A stretch of 64,000 nt of DNA from Rhizobium etli 8C-3. Lineage in GTDB: Bacteria > Pseudomonadota > Alphaproteobacteria > Rhizobiales > Rhizobiaceae. Where the stretch lies: the NCBI RefSeq assembly GCF_001908375.1, contig NZ_CP017244.1, positions 868,001 to 932,000 of the forward strand. The letters are read 5' to 3'. Numbering within the stretch: the stretch's first letter is position 1; each line of letters opens with the position of its first letter. The notes beneath the pieces are model-generated. The model was not told the origin of the DNA. It did no database searches and saw only the letters and a list, made by a program, of their open reading frames with translations. Of this stretch, positions 16,960 through 25,476 are shown one piece after another. The position numbers were made by a program, and so were the translations under genes.

Positions 16960-17065
16960 TTTCAAACGCTCCGGAACTGGTAACTGTCATTGAAAATCGG
17001 CATGGCGCAAACCAGAATTGCTTCACACCAACATTGCATCGGATCAGTGCTACTTGCGCGTTTCG

Positions 17066-19456
17066 CTAGAGCTCCTTCGATAGCTGCGCGCGCGACTTTC
17101 GCCGCCTGCGGCCTCGCGCCTTCATGATGGGCTCGCCCTGCTCGAGGTAGTAGCTCGCATATCGGGAGTAGAGCTTCTCGGAACTGCCAAGGCCGCCATA
17201 GGTCGAAAGCTTCTCCTGATCTGCCTTGTTGAGCACGACCCCCAGCAATTTCGCTGCTATTGCCGGCTCTTGTTCAAGTGTTGACTTCAAAAGGGCTCGT
17301 GGTGTGCCTCCCCATTCCGACACGAGCAGGAAACCATCGGCCAACGGCTCGAAAGCCTTGGCGTCGAAGACTGGCCCGATTGGTGGAAGGTCAACGATTA
17401 TGTAGTCGAACATGGAGCGGGCCTCTTCTAACAGAGCTGCCATGGAAGGACCTGAGATCAGCTCGCTCGTGTTGAAGACCTTAAGCTGGCGCGGTGTCGC
17501 GAGAAGGCTCGCACCCGTCTGCGGATCGACAACCAGGGTATCTTGCCATCTCGTTGCCCCGGCCAGCGCCTCCGTCCAGCCGGTCTCAAAGTGGATGCCA
17601 AGACCCTGCGTCAGTGATCCGCGTCTGAGATCAGCATCGATCATCAGCACCTTGGCTGGGCTGGAGGCCACGAGCGTCGCAAAGTTTGCCGCGACTGTCG
17701 TCTTGCCTTCGCCAGGCAATACTGAGACGACGCCGATGACCTTGCAGTTCTGGCTGCCAAGCATCGTGTCGGTCACGATCTTTGCGTGCCGTAGCGTCTC
17801 GGTAAACTTGGTGCCGCCCGATTTGACCGCAAACCGCATGGTCTCGACATCGGGATTGGCGATCAGCTTTCTTTCGTCATCGGGGGAGGGACGCGTGGCT
17901 CCAGGGATCGGCGGCAGATAACCGAAGAACTTCAGGCCGAGCGCCGTAAATTCCTCGCCAAGGCGGAACGTGCCTTCCCTAATCTCGCGCCACAGGCCAA
18001 GGCCGATACCGAAGATCGCGCCGAGTACCAGCGAGCCACCAAGCGTCAGGGTGCGCTTGGGGCTGGATGCCTCGGCCGGCGGCGAGGCAGGCGAGATGAC
18101 GCGCGCTTCTGATATCGGAAACGACTGGTTCTGGGCCGTTTCCTGATATTTCGTCAGATAGGTCTTGTAGAGGTCGCTGATGGCTTCGGCGTTGCGTTCG
18201 AGGTCCTTCAATTGCACGAGCGATTCATTCGCCGCCGAGGTTTGTCCGGTAATCCTCGACAGTCCCTCCTTCAGCGATGCCTCGCGCGAGAGGGCAACCT
18301 CATACTGATTGCGGTAGCTTTCCGTCATCTGCTTGAGCTCTAGAAAGATTTGCCGCCCGATGTCATCCTGCTCCTTACGCAGCGTGATTGCCTGCGGGTG
18401 TTCGGGGCCGAAACGGCCTTCGATCTCCTGAGCCCTCTTGATGACCGTCAGGTAGCGCGCTCTGAGCGTCGAAATGACTGTGGAGCCTTCCTGCTCCGAG
18501 ACGGTCGCGGCATTGTCGACTGCAGTCTGCTGGCCGGCGGCGACGATCGCTTTGTACTGATTGTAAAGCGCGAGTGCCTTTGCGCTGTCCGCCTGGGCCA
18601 GGATGTACTGGCCACTGATGTCGGAGAGCTGTTCTTCCGACAAGAGGGCACCTTTTGCTGAAGTGAGGCCGTTTTCCGTGCGGTAGCGTTCGACCTTCAG
18701 GGCCGCCTCCTGCGACTGGTCCTTCAGATCGGTCAGCCGAGCGCGCAGCCAGACCGTCGCCCTTTGTGACGCGTCGAAATTGGCATCGAGCTTGTCTGAC
18801 AGATAGGCTTCGGCATAGGCGTTAGCGATCTGCGCCGACAAGGTGGGGTCCGTCGAAGTGTAGTACAGGTCGATCACGAAACTCTGCGGTTGCTGCTCGA
18901 CCCTCAAATTGTCCATGAGAACTGCCACGGCAGTGCCCTTGCGCGCATCGAGGCTATCGGCATCTGCCATCTCTGTGCCTATGCCGGCAAACACGTCCAT
19001 CGCCATCTTGCCAAGGCCCTTGATCTGCTGGGTGACCGAGAGTGGAGGACTTATGAATTCGCGCTTTTCGTAAAGCTTCTGTCTGTCGACTACTTTTGCA
19101 GCAAGCGAGCTTGACCTCAAGATCGCCACCTGGCTCATGATCTTCTTGTCAGATTCCATGTTTGCAGGTGCCGGTGAAACGTCTCCAGCAAACCGGCTCA
19201 GATTGTCATCGATGAGGACGCTCGTGCCTGCCGTGTAATAATAGGTTGCAAACACCAGACGGGTAACGCCGAGCAGCAGGCCGATGGCGGCAAAAAGGAC
19301 GACGAGCTTTGCTTGACGCCTGGCGATCTGTATCAGGCGGTCGACGTCTATGAACCTCTCATCGCCGGCTTCCGGCTGCTTGGCCGTGCCCGGCGGGCCG
19401 AGATAGGGGCGTAGTGCTTCCTGCATCATCTTTGCCTTGCCTATGAACTCGTTCAT
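17066..19456 (-). CDS. exoP: ExoP-like polysaccharide co-polymerase with tyrosine autokinase domain
   Basis: A 796-residue inner-membrane protein of the Wzc/ExoP family. It has an N-terminal Wzz domain with a membrane segment at ~50-72, a periplasmic coiled-coil region (roughly 200-440), and a second membrane segment at ~475-495. The cytoplasmic BY-kinase domain has Walker A GEGKTTVAANFA, Walker A' VLMIDADLRRGS and Walker B YIIVDLPP. A tyrosine-rich tail (Tyr in STYGG, KLYSRYASYYLEQ) is the usual autophosphorylation cluster. It controls chain length and works with ExoQ and ExoF. The ATG at 19456 overlaps the stop of the 43-codon exoM remnant (ATGA), pointing to translational coupling. Confidence 0.92.
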   Translation of the reverse strand: MNEFIGKAKMMQEALRPYLGPPGTAKQPEAGDERFIDVDRLIQIARRQAKLVVLFAAIGLLLGVTRLVFATYYYTAGTSVLIDDNLSRFAGDVSPAPANMESDKKIMSQVAILRSSSLAAKVVDRQKLYEKREFISPPLSVTQQIKGLGKMAMDVFAGIGTEMADADSLDARKGTAVAVLMDNLRVEQQPQSFVIDLYYTSTDPTLSAQIANAYAEAYLSDKLDANFDASQRATVWLRARLTDLKDQSQEAALKVERYRTENGLTSAKGALLSEEQLSDISGQYILAQADSAKALALYNQYKAIVAAGQQTAVDNAATVSEQEGSTVISTLRARYLTVIKRAQEIEGRFGPEHPQAITLRKEQDDIGRQIFLELKQMTESYRNQYEVALSREASLKEGLSRITGQTSAANESLVQLKDLERNAEAISDLYKTYLTKYQETAQNQSFPISEARVISPASPPAEASSPKRTLTLGGSLVLGAIFGIGLGLWREIREGTFRLGEEFTALGLKFFGYLPPIPGATRPSPDDERKLIANPDVETMRFAVKSGGTKFTETLRHAKIVTDTMLGSQNCKVIGVVSVLPGEGKTTVAANFATLVASSPAKVLMIDADLRRGSLTQGLGIHFETGWTEALAGATRWQDTLVVDPQTGASLLATPRQLKVFNTSELISGPSMAALLEEARSMFDYIIVDLPPIGPVFDAKAFEPLADGFLLVSEWGGTPRALLKSTLEQEPAIAAKLLGVVLNKADQEKLSTYGGLGSSEKLYSRYASYYLEQGEPIMKARGRRRRKSRAQLSKEL

Positions 19457-19584
19457 TGCGACACCCGCCTAACGGCCGAGACAGGCGTCTGCAGCGCCAT
19501 TGCCGCTGGCTTGATGCGTGCCGCTCTGAGCGAGCCCCACGGGTATGTGCAAACAGCGATTTCGATGAGAAGTGGCCGGCTCAT
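19453..19584 (-). pseudogene. exoM: exoM remnant: 43-codon frame coupled between exoA and exoP
   Basis: A 43-residue frame whose ATG overlaps the exoA stop (ATGA, 19581-19584) and whose stop overlaps the exoP ATG (ATGA, 19453-19456). Its first residues, PLLIEIAVCTY, match the start of ExoM, the succinoglycan glucosyltransferase (recalled as HIDIGVCTYRRP). After that Tyr the match stops, and about 29 unrelated residues follow. In Sinorhizobium the order is exoA-exoM-exoO-exoN-exoP, so this is the expected place for exoM. The simplest reading is a deletion from early exoM through exoO and exoN that kept an open frame, and with it translational coupling into exoP. It is unlikely to be an enzyme. 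The identification rests on about 11 residues plus position. Confidence 0.7.
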
Positions 19585-20579
19585 GAGACGCTCCTTCTTG
19601 GACCAAGCGACAGCATCTCGAGCCAGAAACCCGTTGACCAGGCTACATGCATGACCATAGCAAGTAGCCCGGCCAATGGTCCGTGGGGCATTTGCTGGCG
19701 CACGCGAAGGTAAAAACCATAGCCGATACAGGTGAACGCCCAGGCGAAAGCTGGGACGATGGCTGCCCAGTAAAACAGCGCGAGCGCAGTGCCGGCAACG
19801 GCGGGCGCGACTGTAAGCGGCAGCATTTGGCGCAAGGCTGGCATCGTCTTGTGTTTGCGAATATTGCGCGCCCGTCCGCGGCCGTAATTGAGGTATTGAC
19901 AAAACAGCGCGCCAACGCTTGCGCGCGGATGATAGATCATGCTTGTCTTGCCGCTGATCCAGATCCTGTAGCCGGCCTTCGTCAGGCGGAAGTCGAGTTC
20001 GGCATCTTCATTATGGGAAAAGGTCTCGTCGTAGCCTCCAACGGCGAGAAAGGCGCTGACGCGCATCAAAGCGTGGTGTCCGTGGTCGACGTAGCGACCC
20101 GTCGATTGGTTGCGATGGGCAGAACCGCCGTTGCCGATCTTGGAGTTCTGTGCAATCGCCGCTGCTTTCTGGAATGTGTTGAAACCAGTCGTCTCCAAGG
20201 CGACGACGACGGAGGCAGCAGCGGTCATCTCGGCATCGGCAATCAGCTGCTGGCAATAATTCCTCGGATATTGACCATGGGCGTCCATGCGGACGAAATA
20301 GTCAAAATCACGGCCGTAGCGTGCCACGGCAAGATTAATCGCCGCACTTTGCAGGCGCTTCGGATTGTCAAGGAAGATGATGCGCGGATCGATGGCGCAG
20401 GCGGCCTTAATGATATCCTGCGAGCCGTCCTTGCTGCCGCCATCGGCCACAACAATGCGCCAGCCCGGCGCTTGAAGCTCCGTGCTCAGATCGTTCAGAA
20501 GCGCACCGATGTAGTTTCGTTCGTTAAGGCATGGAATGACGATCAAGCAGCAATCTTCTGGGCCCCCGTGCTTATTCAT
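19581..20579 (-). CDS. exoA: ExoA-like beta-1,3-glucosyltransferase (GT2)
   Basis: A 332-residue membrane-associated GT2 protein of the succinoglycan ExoA type. Its blocks are [44 protein letters not shown] (DXD-like) and the acceptor-side blocks [19 protein letters not shown] and [13 protein letters not shown]-terminal hydrophobic segments lie at ~245-320. In Sinorhizobium ExoA adds the second sugar (glucose, beta-1,3) to lipid-linked galactose. ATG 20579 follows an AGGA element and places the first strand at residue ~10. Its TGA overlaps the ATG of the exoM remnant. exoK lies 118 bp upstream on the same strand, although exoL, normally between them, is absent. Confidence 0.88.
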   Translation of the reverse strand: MNKHGGPEDCCLIVIPCLNERNYIGALLNDLSTELQAPGWRIVVADGGSKDGSQDIIKAACAIDPRIIFLDNPKRLQSAAINLAVARYGRDFDYFVRMDAHGQYPRNYCQQLIADAEMTAAASVVVALETTGFNTFQKAAAIAQNSKIGNGGSAHRNQSTGRYVDHGHHALMRVSAFLAVGGYDETFSHNEDAELDFRLTKAGYRIWISGKTSMIYHPRASVGALFCQYLNYGRGRARNIRKHKTMPALRQMLPLTVAPAVAGTALALFYWAAIVPAFAWAFTCIGYGFYLRVRQQMPHGPLAGLLAMVMHVAWSTGFWLEMLSLGPRRSVS

Positions 20580-20697
20580 CGCGTTCAATCCTGTATGGCA
20601 AATGACGAAATGATCGGAAAGTGACCTGATGTCTTGCGAGGCGGCTTTCGCCAAGTGGGATCGTACAGATCGTGGACCAGGTAAAACACAGGCGCCA

Positions 20698-21567
20698 TCA
20701 AAGGTTCTCCTGCTGATTTGCAGGGGCGCTGACGGTGATCGTGCCGTCGCAGGTCACAGAGCCTGCAAACAGACATCTTTCGCCCGTAGCGGTAAAGCTC
20801 ACCCAGTCGACCTGCATGATCACCGGTCCTTTGTAGGCAAAAGGGCCCATCCAGCCTGTCAACGTATCGGTTCCCCACAGGCTAAAGAAGATTTTCTGCC
20901 TTGCCGTCGGAATGCGGAGCGGATCGGTAATCTCGTTGACGAGGAGGCCGTTTACGAAGAACCGCAGTCTGGAGGGCTCCCAGGTAAAGGCGAAATGGTT
21001 GAATTCCTCGTCGGCCGGACCGGCGAGCGAAACGAGCTTTTCGTTGCCGCCCTTCGCCTTCACATATTGGTTGACCTGGACAGCAGCACTGTTCTTCCCC
21101 AGCACCTCGAAATCAATCTCGTCGTGTTCCTCATGGTCGGCGGGGCCAATATAGGAGAAGAACGCCGAGTTGATGCCTGACCCGGTCGCCGTCTTTATCC
21201 GTGCCTCGTAGGTACCATAGCCGTAGCGCTGCTTCGTCTGGATTTCTGCGCATAGCAGGGCCTTCTGATCGATAGTGTCCTTTGCGAGCATGAGCGAGGC
21301 AAAGCCATCTGCAATCTTAAGCATTCTCGCCGACCAGATGCAGTTCTGGTGATCACCGTTCGTCCAGCCATCTGAAATATACCAGAAGTTGGGGTCGAGG
21401 CGGTCAAAGCTCTCCAAGAACGACGCTCCAGGGCGCCCGTCCGCGGCCCCGACGTTAGGAGCAAACCAACATGTCAGCAAGATCAGTGAAAGGATGTGCC
21501 GGAAAATGCAACTGAATCCCCGACCCGTAGCTGCACGGTCAGCATGTGAAGATTGATTGAAATTCAT
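20698..21567 (-). CDS. exoK: ExoK-like endo-beta-1,3-1,4-glycanase (GH16)
   Basis: A 289-residue secreted GH16 glycanase. A signal peptide covers about residues 20-42 ([21 protein letters not shown]). The catalytic motif is [10 protein letters not shown], containing the E-I-D-F-E nucleophile and acid/base pair. [20 protein letters not shown] and WDPSR-like [12 protein letters not shown] blocks are also kept. ExoK cuts nascent succinoglycan to low-molecular-weight forms. Its presence implies the local polymer still contains suitable beta-glucan-type linkages. ATG 21567 is chosen for the signal peptide, although the ribosome-binding site is weak. It is the first gene of exoK-exoA-(exoM')-exoP; exoH and exoL of the classical operon are not in this window. 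Confidence 0.9.
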   Translation of the reverse strand: MNFNQSSHADRAATGRGFSCIFRHILSLILLTCWFAPNVGAADGRPGASFLESFDRLDPNFWYISDGWTNGDHQNCIWSARMLKIADGFASLMLAKDTIDQKALLCAEIQTKQRYGYGTYEARIKTATGSGINSAFFSYIGPADHEEHDEIDFEVLGKNSAAVQVNQYVKAKGGNEKLVSLAGPADEEFNHFAFTWEPSRLRFFVNGLLVNEITDPLRIPTARQKIFFSLWGTDTLTGWMGPFAYKGPVIMQVDWVSFTATGERCLFAGSVTCDGTITVSAPANQQENL

Positions 21568-22021
21568 AATAGCAACCCGAAGCGAGTACGAGAGACAAAT
21601 GGCGCGGCGACGTTGGCACTAAAAATTCCAGGCTATACTTCCCGATTCTTTTTTACAGGCAGAATACATGCATTGTTGAATCATTGCATAGTTTTCCTGC
21701 CTGATATGCGGCGCCGACGTTGCCAACTTCGACCGCGTTCAACTAATCACGATCGTCTATACCGGCATCCCGAGAACGGCGTAGCAGTATTTGCGGAGAC
21801 GTTATTTCAGAAAATTGAAAGAGGCAACATAAAATTAACGAATGTGATGGCTAAAAGCTTGATTTTACGCCGTAGATTAGTGTTTGAACAAAGTTCAGCT
21901 CCTGTCGTTTCATAATGGTACAGGTAGTCATTCCGAATGCCGGAGAGGCAGGGACGTTTCGTCCGCCATGCGTGCATGCGGTTTATCATGCTGGCGCTGG
22001 AGATCATGGCACTGGGAATGC
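21568..22021. other. exoK upstream region, no gene seen
   Basis: A 454-bp stretch between the SDR stop and exoK. It is AT-rich at 21780-21900 and has no supported coding frame. It should contain the promoter for exoK-exoA-exoP on the minus strand. No repeat or clear -35/-10 pair was found by eye. Confidence 0.5.
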
Positions 22022-22753
22022 CTAGTCGTTGAAGGTCGGCGTTGTCGGCCGTGCTGGCCGCATGAAAATTTCGGTCACTTCACAGGTGGACGGCATCGAC
22101 AAGGCTGAGATCAGGTTTGCTGCCACCGATTCCGGCTGCAACAGCTCGTCTGACTGGTAGAAAAGCGCCCTTGCATCATGGATAGTTTCCTGCATCGGCG
22201 TTGCGGTCTTGCCGGGAAAGATGCTGAGGACGCGCACGTCCTGATTGTTGATCTCGGCTCTCAGGACGTCGGCGAATGCCTTCAGGGCATACTTACTCAT
22301 CGTGTAACCCGCAAGATCGATTTTCGGATTGAGCCACACGCTTGAGTTGATGAATGCGATATAACCCTTCTGTCTGGCCAGTGCCGGGAGAAGGAGCTGT
22401 GTCAGAACATAGGGAGCGCGCAGATTGACGCGCCAGACGTTATCGAGTTCATCCACCGGGCTTTGCGCAACCGGGCCTGAACGAAAGACGCCAGCACTGT
22501 GCACGAGGTAATCGATGCCGCGTTCGCTCACCCGCAAACGGGCGACGAATTCGGCGATGGCCCGGTCATCGGCAAGATCGACGTGATGCCAGCTGATCGA
22601 TGCTCCATTGCTAAGGGACGACGGAGGGACGCCGCCGCGGGTAAGAGCATGAACGGTCACGCCGGCTCCACCGAAGGCCGAAACGATCGCCTGACCGATA
22701 CCGCCCGCTGCCCCGGTCACCACTGCCACGCGCCCCTGAAGAGATTTTTCCAT
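22022..22753 (-). CDS. Short-chain dehydrogenase/reductase (SDR)
   Basis: A 243-residue classical SDR. The NAD(P)-binding motif is VVTGAAGGIGQAI (residues ~11-23), the structural motif is HSAGVF (in place of NAG), and the active-site pair is YTMSK (Tyr and Lys near 158-162) with an upstream Ser in INSSVW. It reduces or oxidises a carbonyl or hydroxyl on an unknown substrate. TAGGAG stands just before ATG 22753. It starts 6 bp after the DUF4910 gene, so it is the last gene of the operon aminotransferase-(small frame)-methyltransferase-DUF4910-SDR. The context suggests a role in making or finishing a modified sugar; that is inference. Confidence 0.85.
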   Translation of the reverse strand: MEKSLQGRVAVVTGAAGGIGQAIVSAFGGAGVTVHALTRGGVPPSSLSNGASISWHHVDLADDRAIAEFVARLRVSERGIDYLVHSAGVFRSGPVAQSPVDELDNVWRVNLRAPYVLTQLLLPALARQKGYIAFINSSVWLNPKIDLAGYTMSKYALKAFADVLRAEINNQDVRVLSIFPGKTATPMQETIHDARALFYQSDELLQPESVAANLISALSMPSTCEVTEIFMRPARPTTPTFND

Positions 22754-22759
22754 GATCTC

Positions 22760-24070
22760 CTAGGTCCTCTGTGCCGGTGCAAGTAGATCATGGCCAATCA
22801 GAAGATCGGCGGCATCGGCGATCAAATCAAACGCAAGACCCGATTTTGTGGCGATATCGAGGAGATCATGTCTGCCGTCCGAGTAGTTTAGAACCCAGAG
22901 CAGGGCCATCTGACGTATCTTCGTGTCGGATTTTCCGCCGACGGCATCATAAAGCCCGCGTTTTCCAAGTTGCGGCTCGCACATCGGCGAAAGGTTCAGG
23001 AAAGCTCGGTTGCGGTCAAGTGTTTCGAGCACGGAGGCGTAGGTATTGAGTGAGTGGGCAAGCGCTTCAGGCTTGATGAAATCAAGGTTGTCGGCCGACG
23101 TATGGTACTCAGCAAACCGCCCGTAGGGTGTGCGCGACAGACAGCCGAAGGGAAGGTTGATGCCAGGTGAGCTGAACTGCCTTTCGTCATAGCCATAGGG
23201 AGCAAACGCCATAATCGAATGGGGTTGTCCCGCTGACTTCAGCACATGTTCCACAACCCGATCGATCTCAGCCGTCTCGTGACGGCTCTTCTTATAATGA
23301 AGCATCCCGGGATCGCCGAGGTTGACGGCAATAAGACCATGTCTGATGCACGACAACCGCTCGCGGTTCGTCGAAAGCCAGGCAATCGAACCGATGGTGC
23401 CCGGAATGAAGAGCAACCGCACGGAATAGCGCCGCTGTGCCGCCATCAAAAGCTTGGCAAGCTCGACACAGACGGCGATGCCCGACAGGTTGTCGTTGGC
23501 AAGTGATGGATGGCAGATATGGGTCGAGATAACGATTTCGTCGGTCGTGGTACCGGGGATGAAACATTCGCCCCACAGAAGTTCGCCATCTGAAAGTGTT
23601 GAGTCTATCAGGACCTCGTAGGTTCCTTCGCTCATCGCCTCCAGGGCGTTCTGGGAGAGGCAGAAGCCCCAGTCTGCCTTGTAGTAGGTCGTCCGGTAGG
23701 GGATCCAGGCGGGATGGGCGGGGTCGGTGTGCAGATGAAGCTTCAGTGCATTAAGCGGCAATGTCGCGCGGATCGGTCGGGAATAGTTGACGACGTGCAG
23801 ATTGCTTGCTTTGAAGTCGATGATCCGGTTGCCCTTCTCGTCCTTCACATAGGCATCGCGGATGCTCCATTCCTGCGGGACGGTCCAGTCAAAGATCTGC
23901 GTGCCGCTTGCTATGCGATGAATCGTAACCGGAATTTCCTGCCTGATAATCTCAAGGGTCTCGACGACGCCCGGACCGGTGATGCTGCGACAGATCGGAA
24001 AAAGTCGCTCGATGAGGGCAGCCATCCGCGCGCCGGCAGGCTCCTTGTCTGTCGCGCTGACGGCGCTCAA
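22760..24070 (-). CDS. DUF4910 family protein with aminopeptidase-like (M28-type) fold
   Basis: A 436-residue protein of the DUF4910/DUF2172 family. An M28-like metallopeptidase core (STHICHPSLANDNLSG near residues 185-200, likely metal ligands) is followed by a C-terminal winged-helix-like part (about 350-430). It starts with LFPICRSITG, a family hallmark. Members occur in polysaccharide and nucleotide-sugar clusters of many bacteria; their reaction is not established. Hydrolysis of an amide on a sugar precursor is a reasonable guess. The start may be TTG 24070, which overlaps the methyltransferase stop (TTGA), or ATG 24025. The next gene follows after 6 bp. No signal peptide is seen, so it acts in the cytoplasm. 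Confidence 0.8.
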   Translation of the reverse strand: MSAVSATDKEPAGARMAALIERLFPICRSITGPGVVETLEIIRQEIPVTIHRIASGTQIFDWTVPQEWSIRDAYVKDEKGNRIIDFKASNLHVVNYSRPIRATLPLNALKLHLHTDPAHPAWIPYRTTYYKADWGFCLSQNALEAMSEGTYEVLIDSTLSDGELLWGECFIPGTTTDEIVISTHICHPSLANDNLSGIAVCVELAKLLMAAQRRYSVRLLFIPGTIGSIAWLSTNRERLSCIRHGLIAVNLGDPGMLHYKKSRHETAEIDRVVEHVLKSAGQPHSIMAFAPYGYDERQFSSPGINLPFGCLSRTPYGRFAEYHTSADNLDFIKPEALAHSLNTYASVLETLDRNRAFLNLSPMCEPQLGKRGLYDAVGGKSDTKIRQMALLWVLNYSDGRHDLLDIATKSGLAFDLIADAADLLIGHDLLAPAQRT

Positions 24071-25305
24071 GCAACGACCTCGACATTGGGAAGCGGAACG
24101 ACAAACTGGCTGCCCAAGCCTTTGAGCTCCGACATTTGGCTGATGATCTCATCCTTGATGTTCCAGGGCAGGATCAAGACGTAATCGGGCTTGGTTTCTG
24201 CAATCTTTTGTGGTGCGTGGACCGGGATGCGGGTGCCCGGAAGCAAGTGGTTCTGCTTGTGAGGGCTGACATCGACAGTATATTCGATAAGATCCGTACC
24301 AACGCCGCAGAAATTCAAAAGCGTGTTGCCTTTTGCCGGAGCACCATAGGCGACAACGGTCTTCTTGCTTTCCTTTGCATCGATCAGAAATCGCAGAAGA
24401 TCGCGCTTGGAGCGGTGGACCTGCTCGGAAAATTTGCTGTAGCGTTGGATAGAATTGACGCCGCCTTCAATTTCGCGGGCACGCAGTTCATCTACACGCA
24501 CCGAGACCGGCTGGCTTTGATCTTCGGCGTGGCGAGCATAAATGCGCAACGATCCCCCTTGTGGAGCGATCTCGTCGACATCGAAGATCGTCAAGCCGTG
24601 GTGGGCAAAGATTTTCTCGACACTAAAAAGTGACAGGTACGAATAGTGCTCGTGATAGATCGTATCGTAGTAATTGAGCTCCAGCATCTTCATGAGATGC
24701 GGAAACTCGATCGTTGCGATGCCGGTTGCCGACAATACGATCTTGATGCCGGCAACAAAATCGTTGATGTTGGGGACATGCGCCAGCACGTTGTTGCCGA
24801 TCAGCAGGTCGGCGGTGAGACCATCGCCAACCAACTGCCGTGCCGTCTCCACACCGAAGAACTGTACCCTGCTCGGGATGCCGGCCTCTACCGCGACAGC
24901 CGCGACGTTGGCACATGGTTCTATGCCGAGCACCGGAACGCCGCGTTCCTTGAAGTTTTTCAAAAGATAGCCGTCGTTGCTGGCAATTTCGATTACCTGG
25001 TGGCCCGAGTCGAACTGAAACCGCTCGACCATATGATCAACATATTCGCGCGCATGTTTCAGTACCGAGGCCGAATAGGAGGAGAAATAGGCATACTCGC
25101 TGTCGAAGATGTCTTCGCGCGGCGCCATGGGAGGCACCTGGACCAGGAAGCACTCGTCGCAGACGAACGCATGTAGTGAAAAGAACGGTTCGGCGTCCTG
25201 CGTTTTGTCGACGGCGATATAGGAGTTTGCAAGCGGTGACGCGCCAAGGTCGACGACCGTCTGAGTGAGAGCGGTGTTGCAAAACCTGCAGTTGAATGAA
25301 GCCAT
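24067..25305 (-). CDS. NDP-sugar C-methyltransferase-like SAM-dependent methyltransferase
   Basis: A 412-residue three-part methyltransferase. The N-terminal zinc-binding domain has CRFCNTAL ... CDECFLVQ, four Cys. The central SAM-binding Rossmann fold has VIEIASNDGYLLKNF (residues ~105-119). A C-terminal Methyltransf_14-type domain contains VVAYGAPAKGNTLLN. This is the architecture of TylC3/NovU/EvaC sugar C-methyltransferases, which methylate C-3 of NDP-4-keto-6-deoxysugars. EHYSYLSLFSVE, with the active-site His, is also typical. ATG 25305 follows a G-rich site. Its stop overlaps the DUF4910 start. With RfbF and an RfbC-type epimerase nearby, the likely substrate is a CDP- or dTDP-keto-deoxyhexose. 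Confidence 0.87.
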   Translation of the reverse strand: MASFNCRFCNTALTQTVVDLGASPLANSYIAVDKTQDAEPFFSLHAFVCDECFLVQVPPMAPREDIFDSEYAYFSSYSASVLKHAREYVDHMVERFQFDSGHQVIEIASNDGYLLKNFKERGVPVLGIEPCANVAAVAVEAGIPSRVQFFGVETARQLVGDGLTADLLIGNNVLAHVPNINDFVAGIKIVLSATGIATIEFPHLMKMLELNYYDTIYHEHYSYLSLFSVEKIFAHHGLTIFDVDEIAPQGGSLRIYARHAEDQSQPVSVRVDELRAREIEGGVNSIQRYSKFSEQVHRSKRDLLRFLIDAKESKKTVVAYGAPAKGNTLLNFCGVGTDLIEYTVDVSPHKQNHLLPGTRIPVHAPQKIAETKPDYVLILPWNIKDEIISQMSELKGLGSQFVVPLPNVEVVA

Positions 25306-25371
25306 GATCTTCGTCCCCCTAGACGAAACGATACGGTGAAGAATTGGTTGAAACGCGGCTCCAAGAGACGT

Positions 25372-25464
25372 TTAGCTTTGCGGATCGGTTTGCAGAAGAA
25401 CAACTGCCGGCAAAGCATCGTCCATGAGTTTCAGGCTTCTTGGAAATGATACGTGGTGAAGCAT
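25372..25464 (-). CDS. 30-residue frame with strong ribosome-binding site
   Basis: A small frame of 30 residues beginning MLHHVSFPRS, between the aminotransferase stop (25477) and the methyltransferase start (25305) on the same strand. GGGAGG stands seven bases before the ATG, a better site than several real genes here have. The peptide has a mildly hydrophobic middle (ALPAVVLL) and no recognised family. It could be a genuine small protein, a translational-coupling leader for the methyltransferase, or the start of a gene truncated by deletion. Translation is uncertain. Confidence 0.35.
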   Translation of the reverse strand: MLHHVSFPRSLKLMDDALPAVVLLQTDPQS

Positions 25465-25476
25465 CGGCAAACCTCC

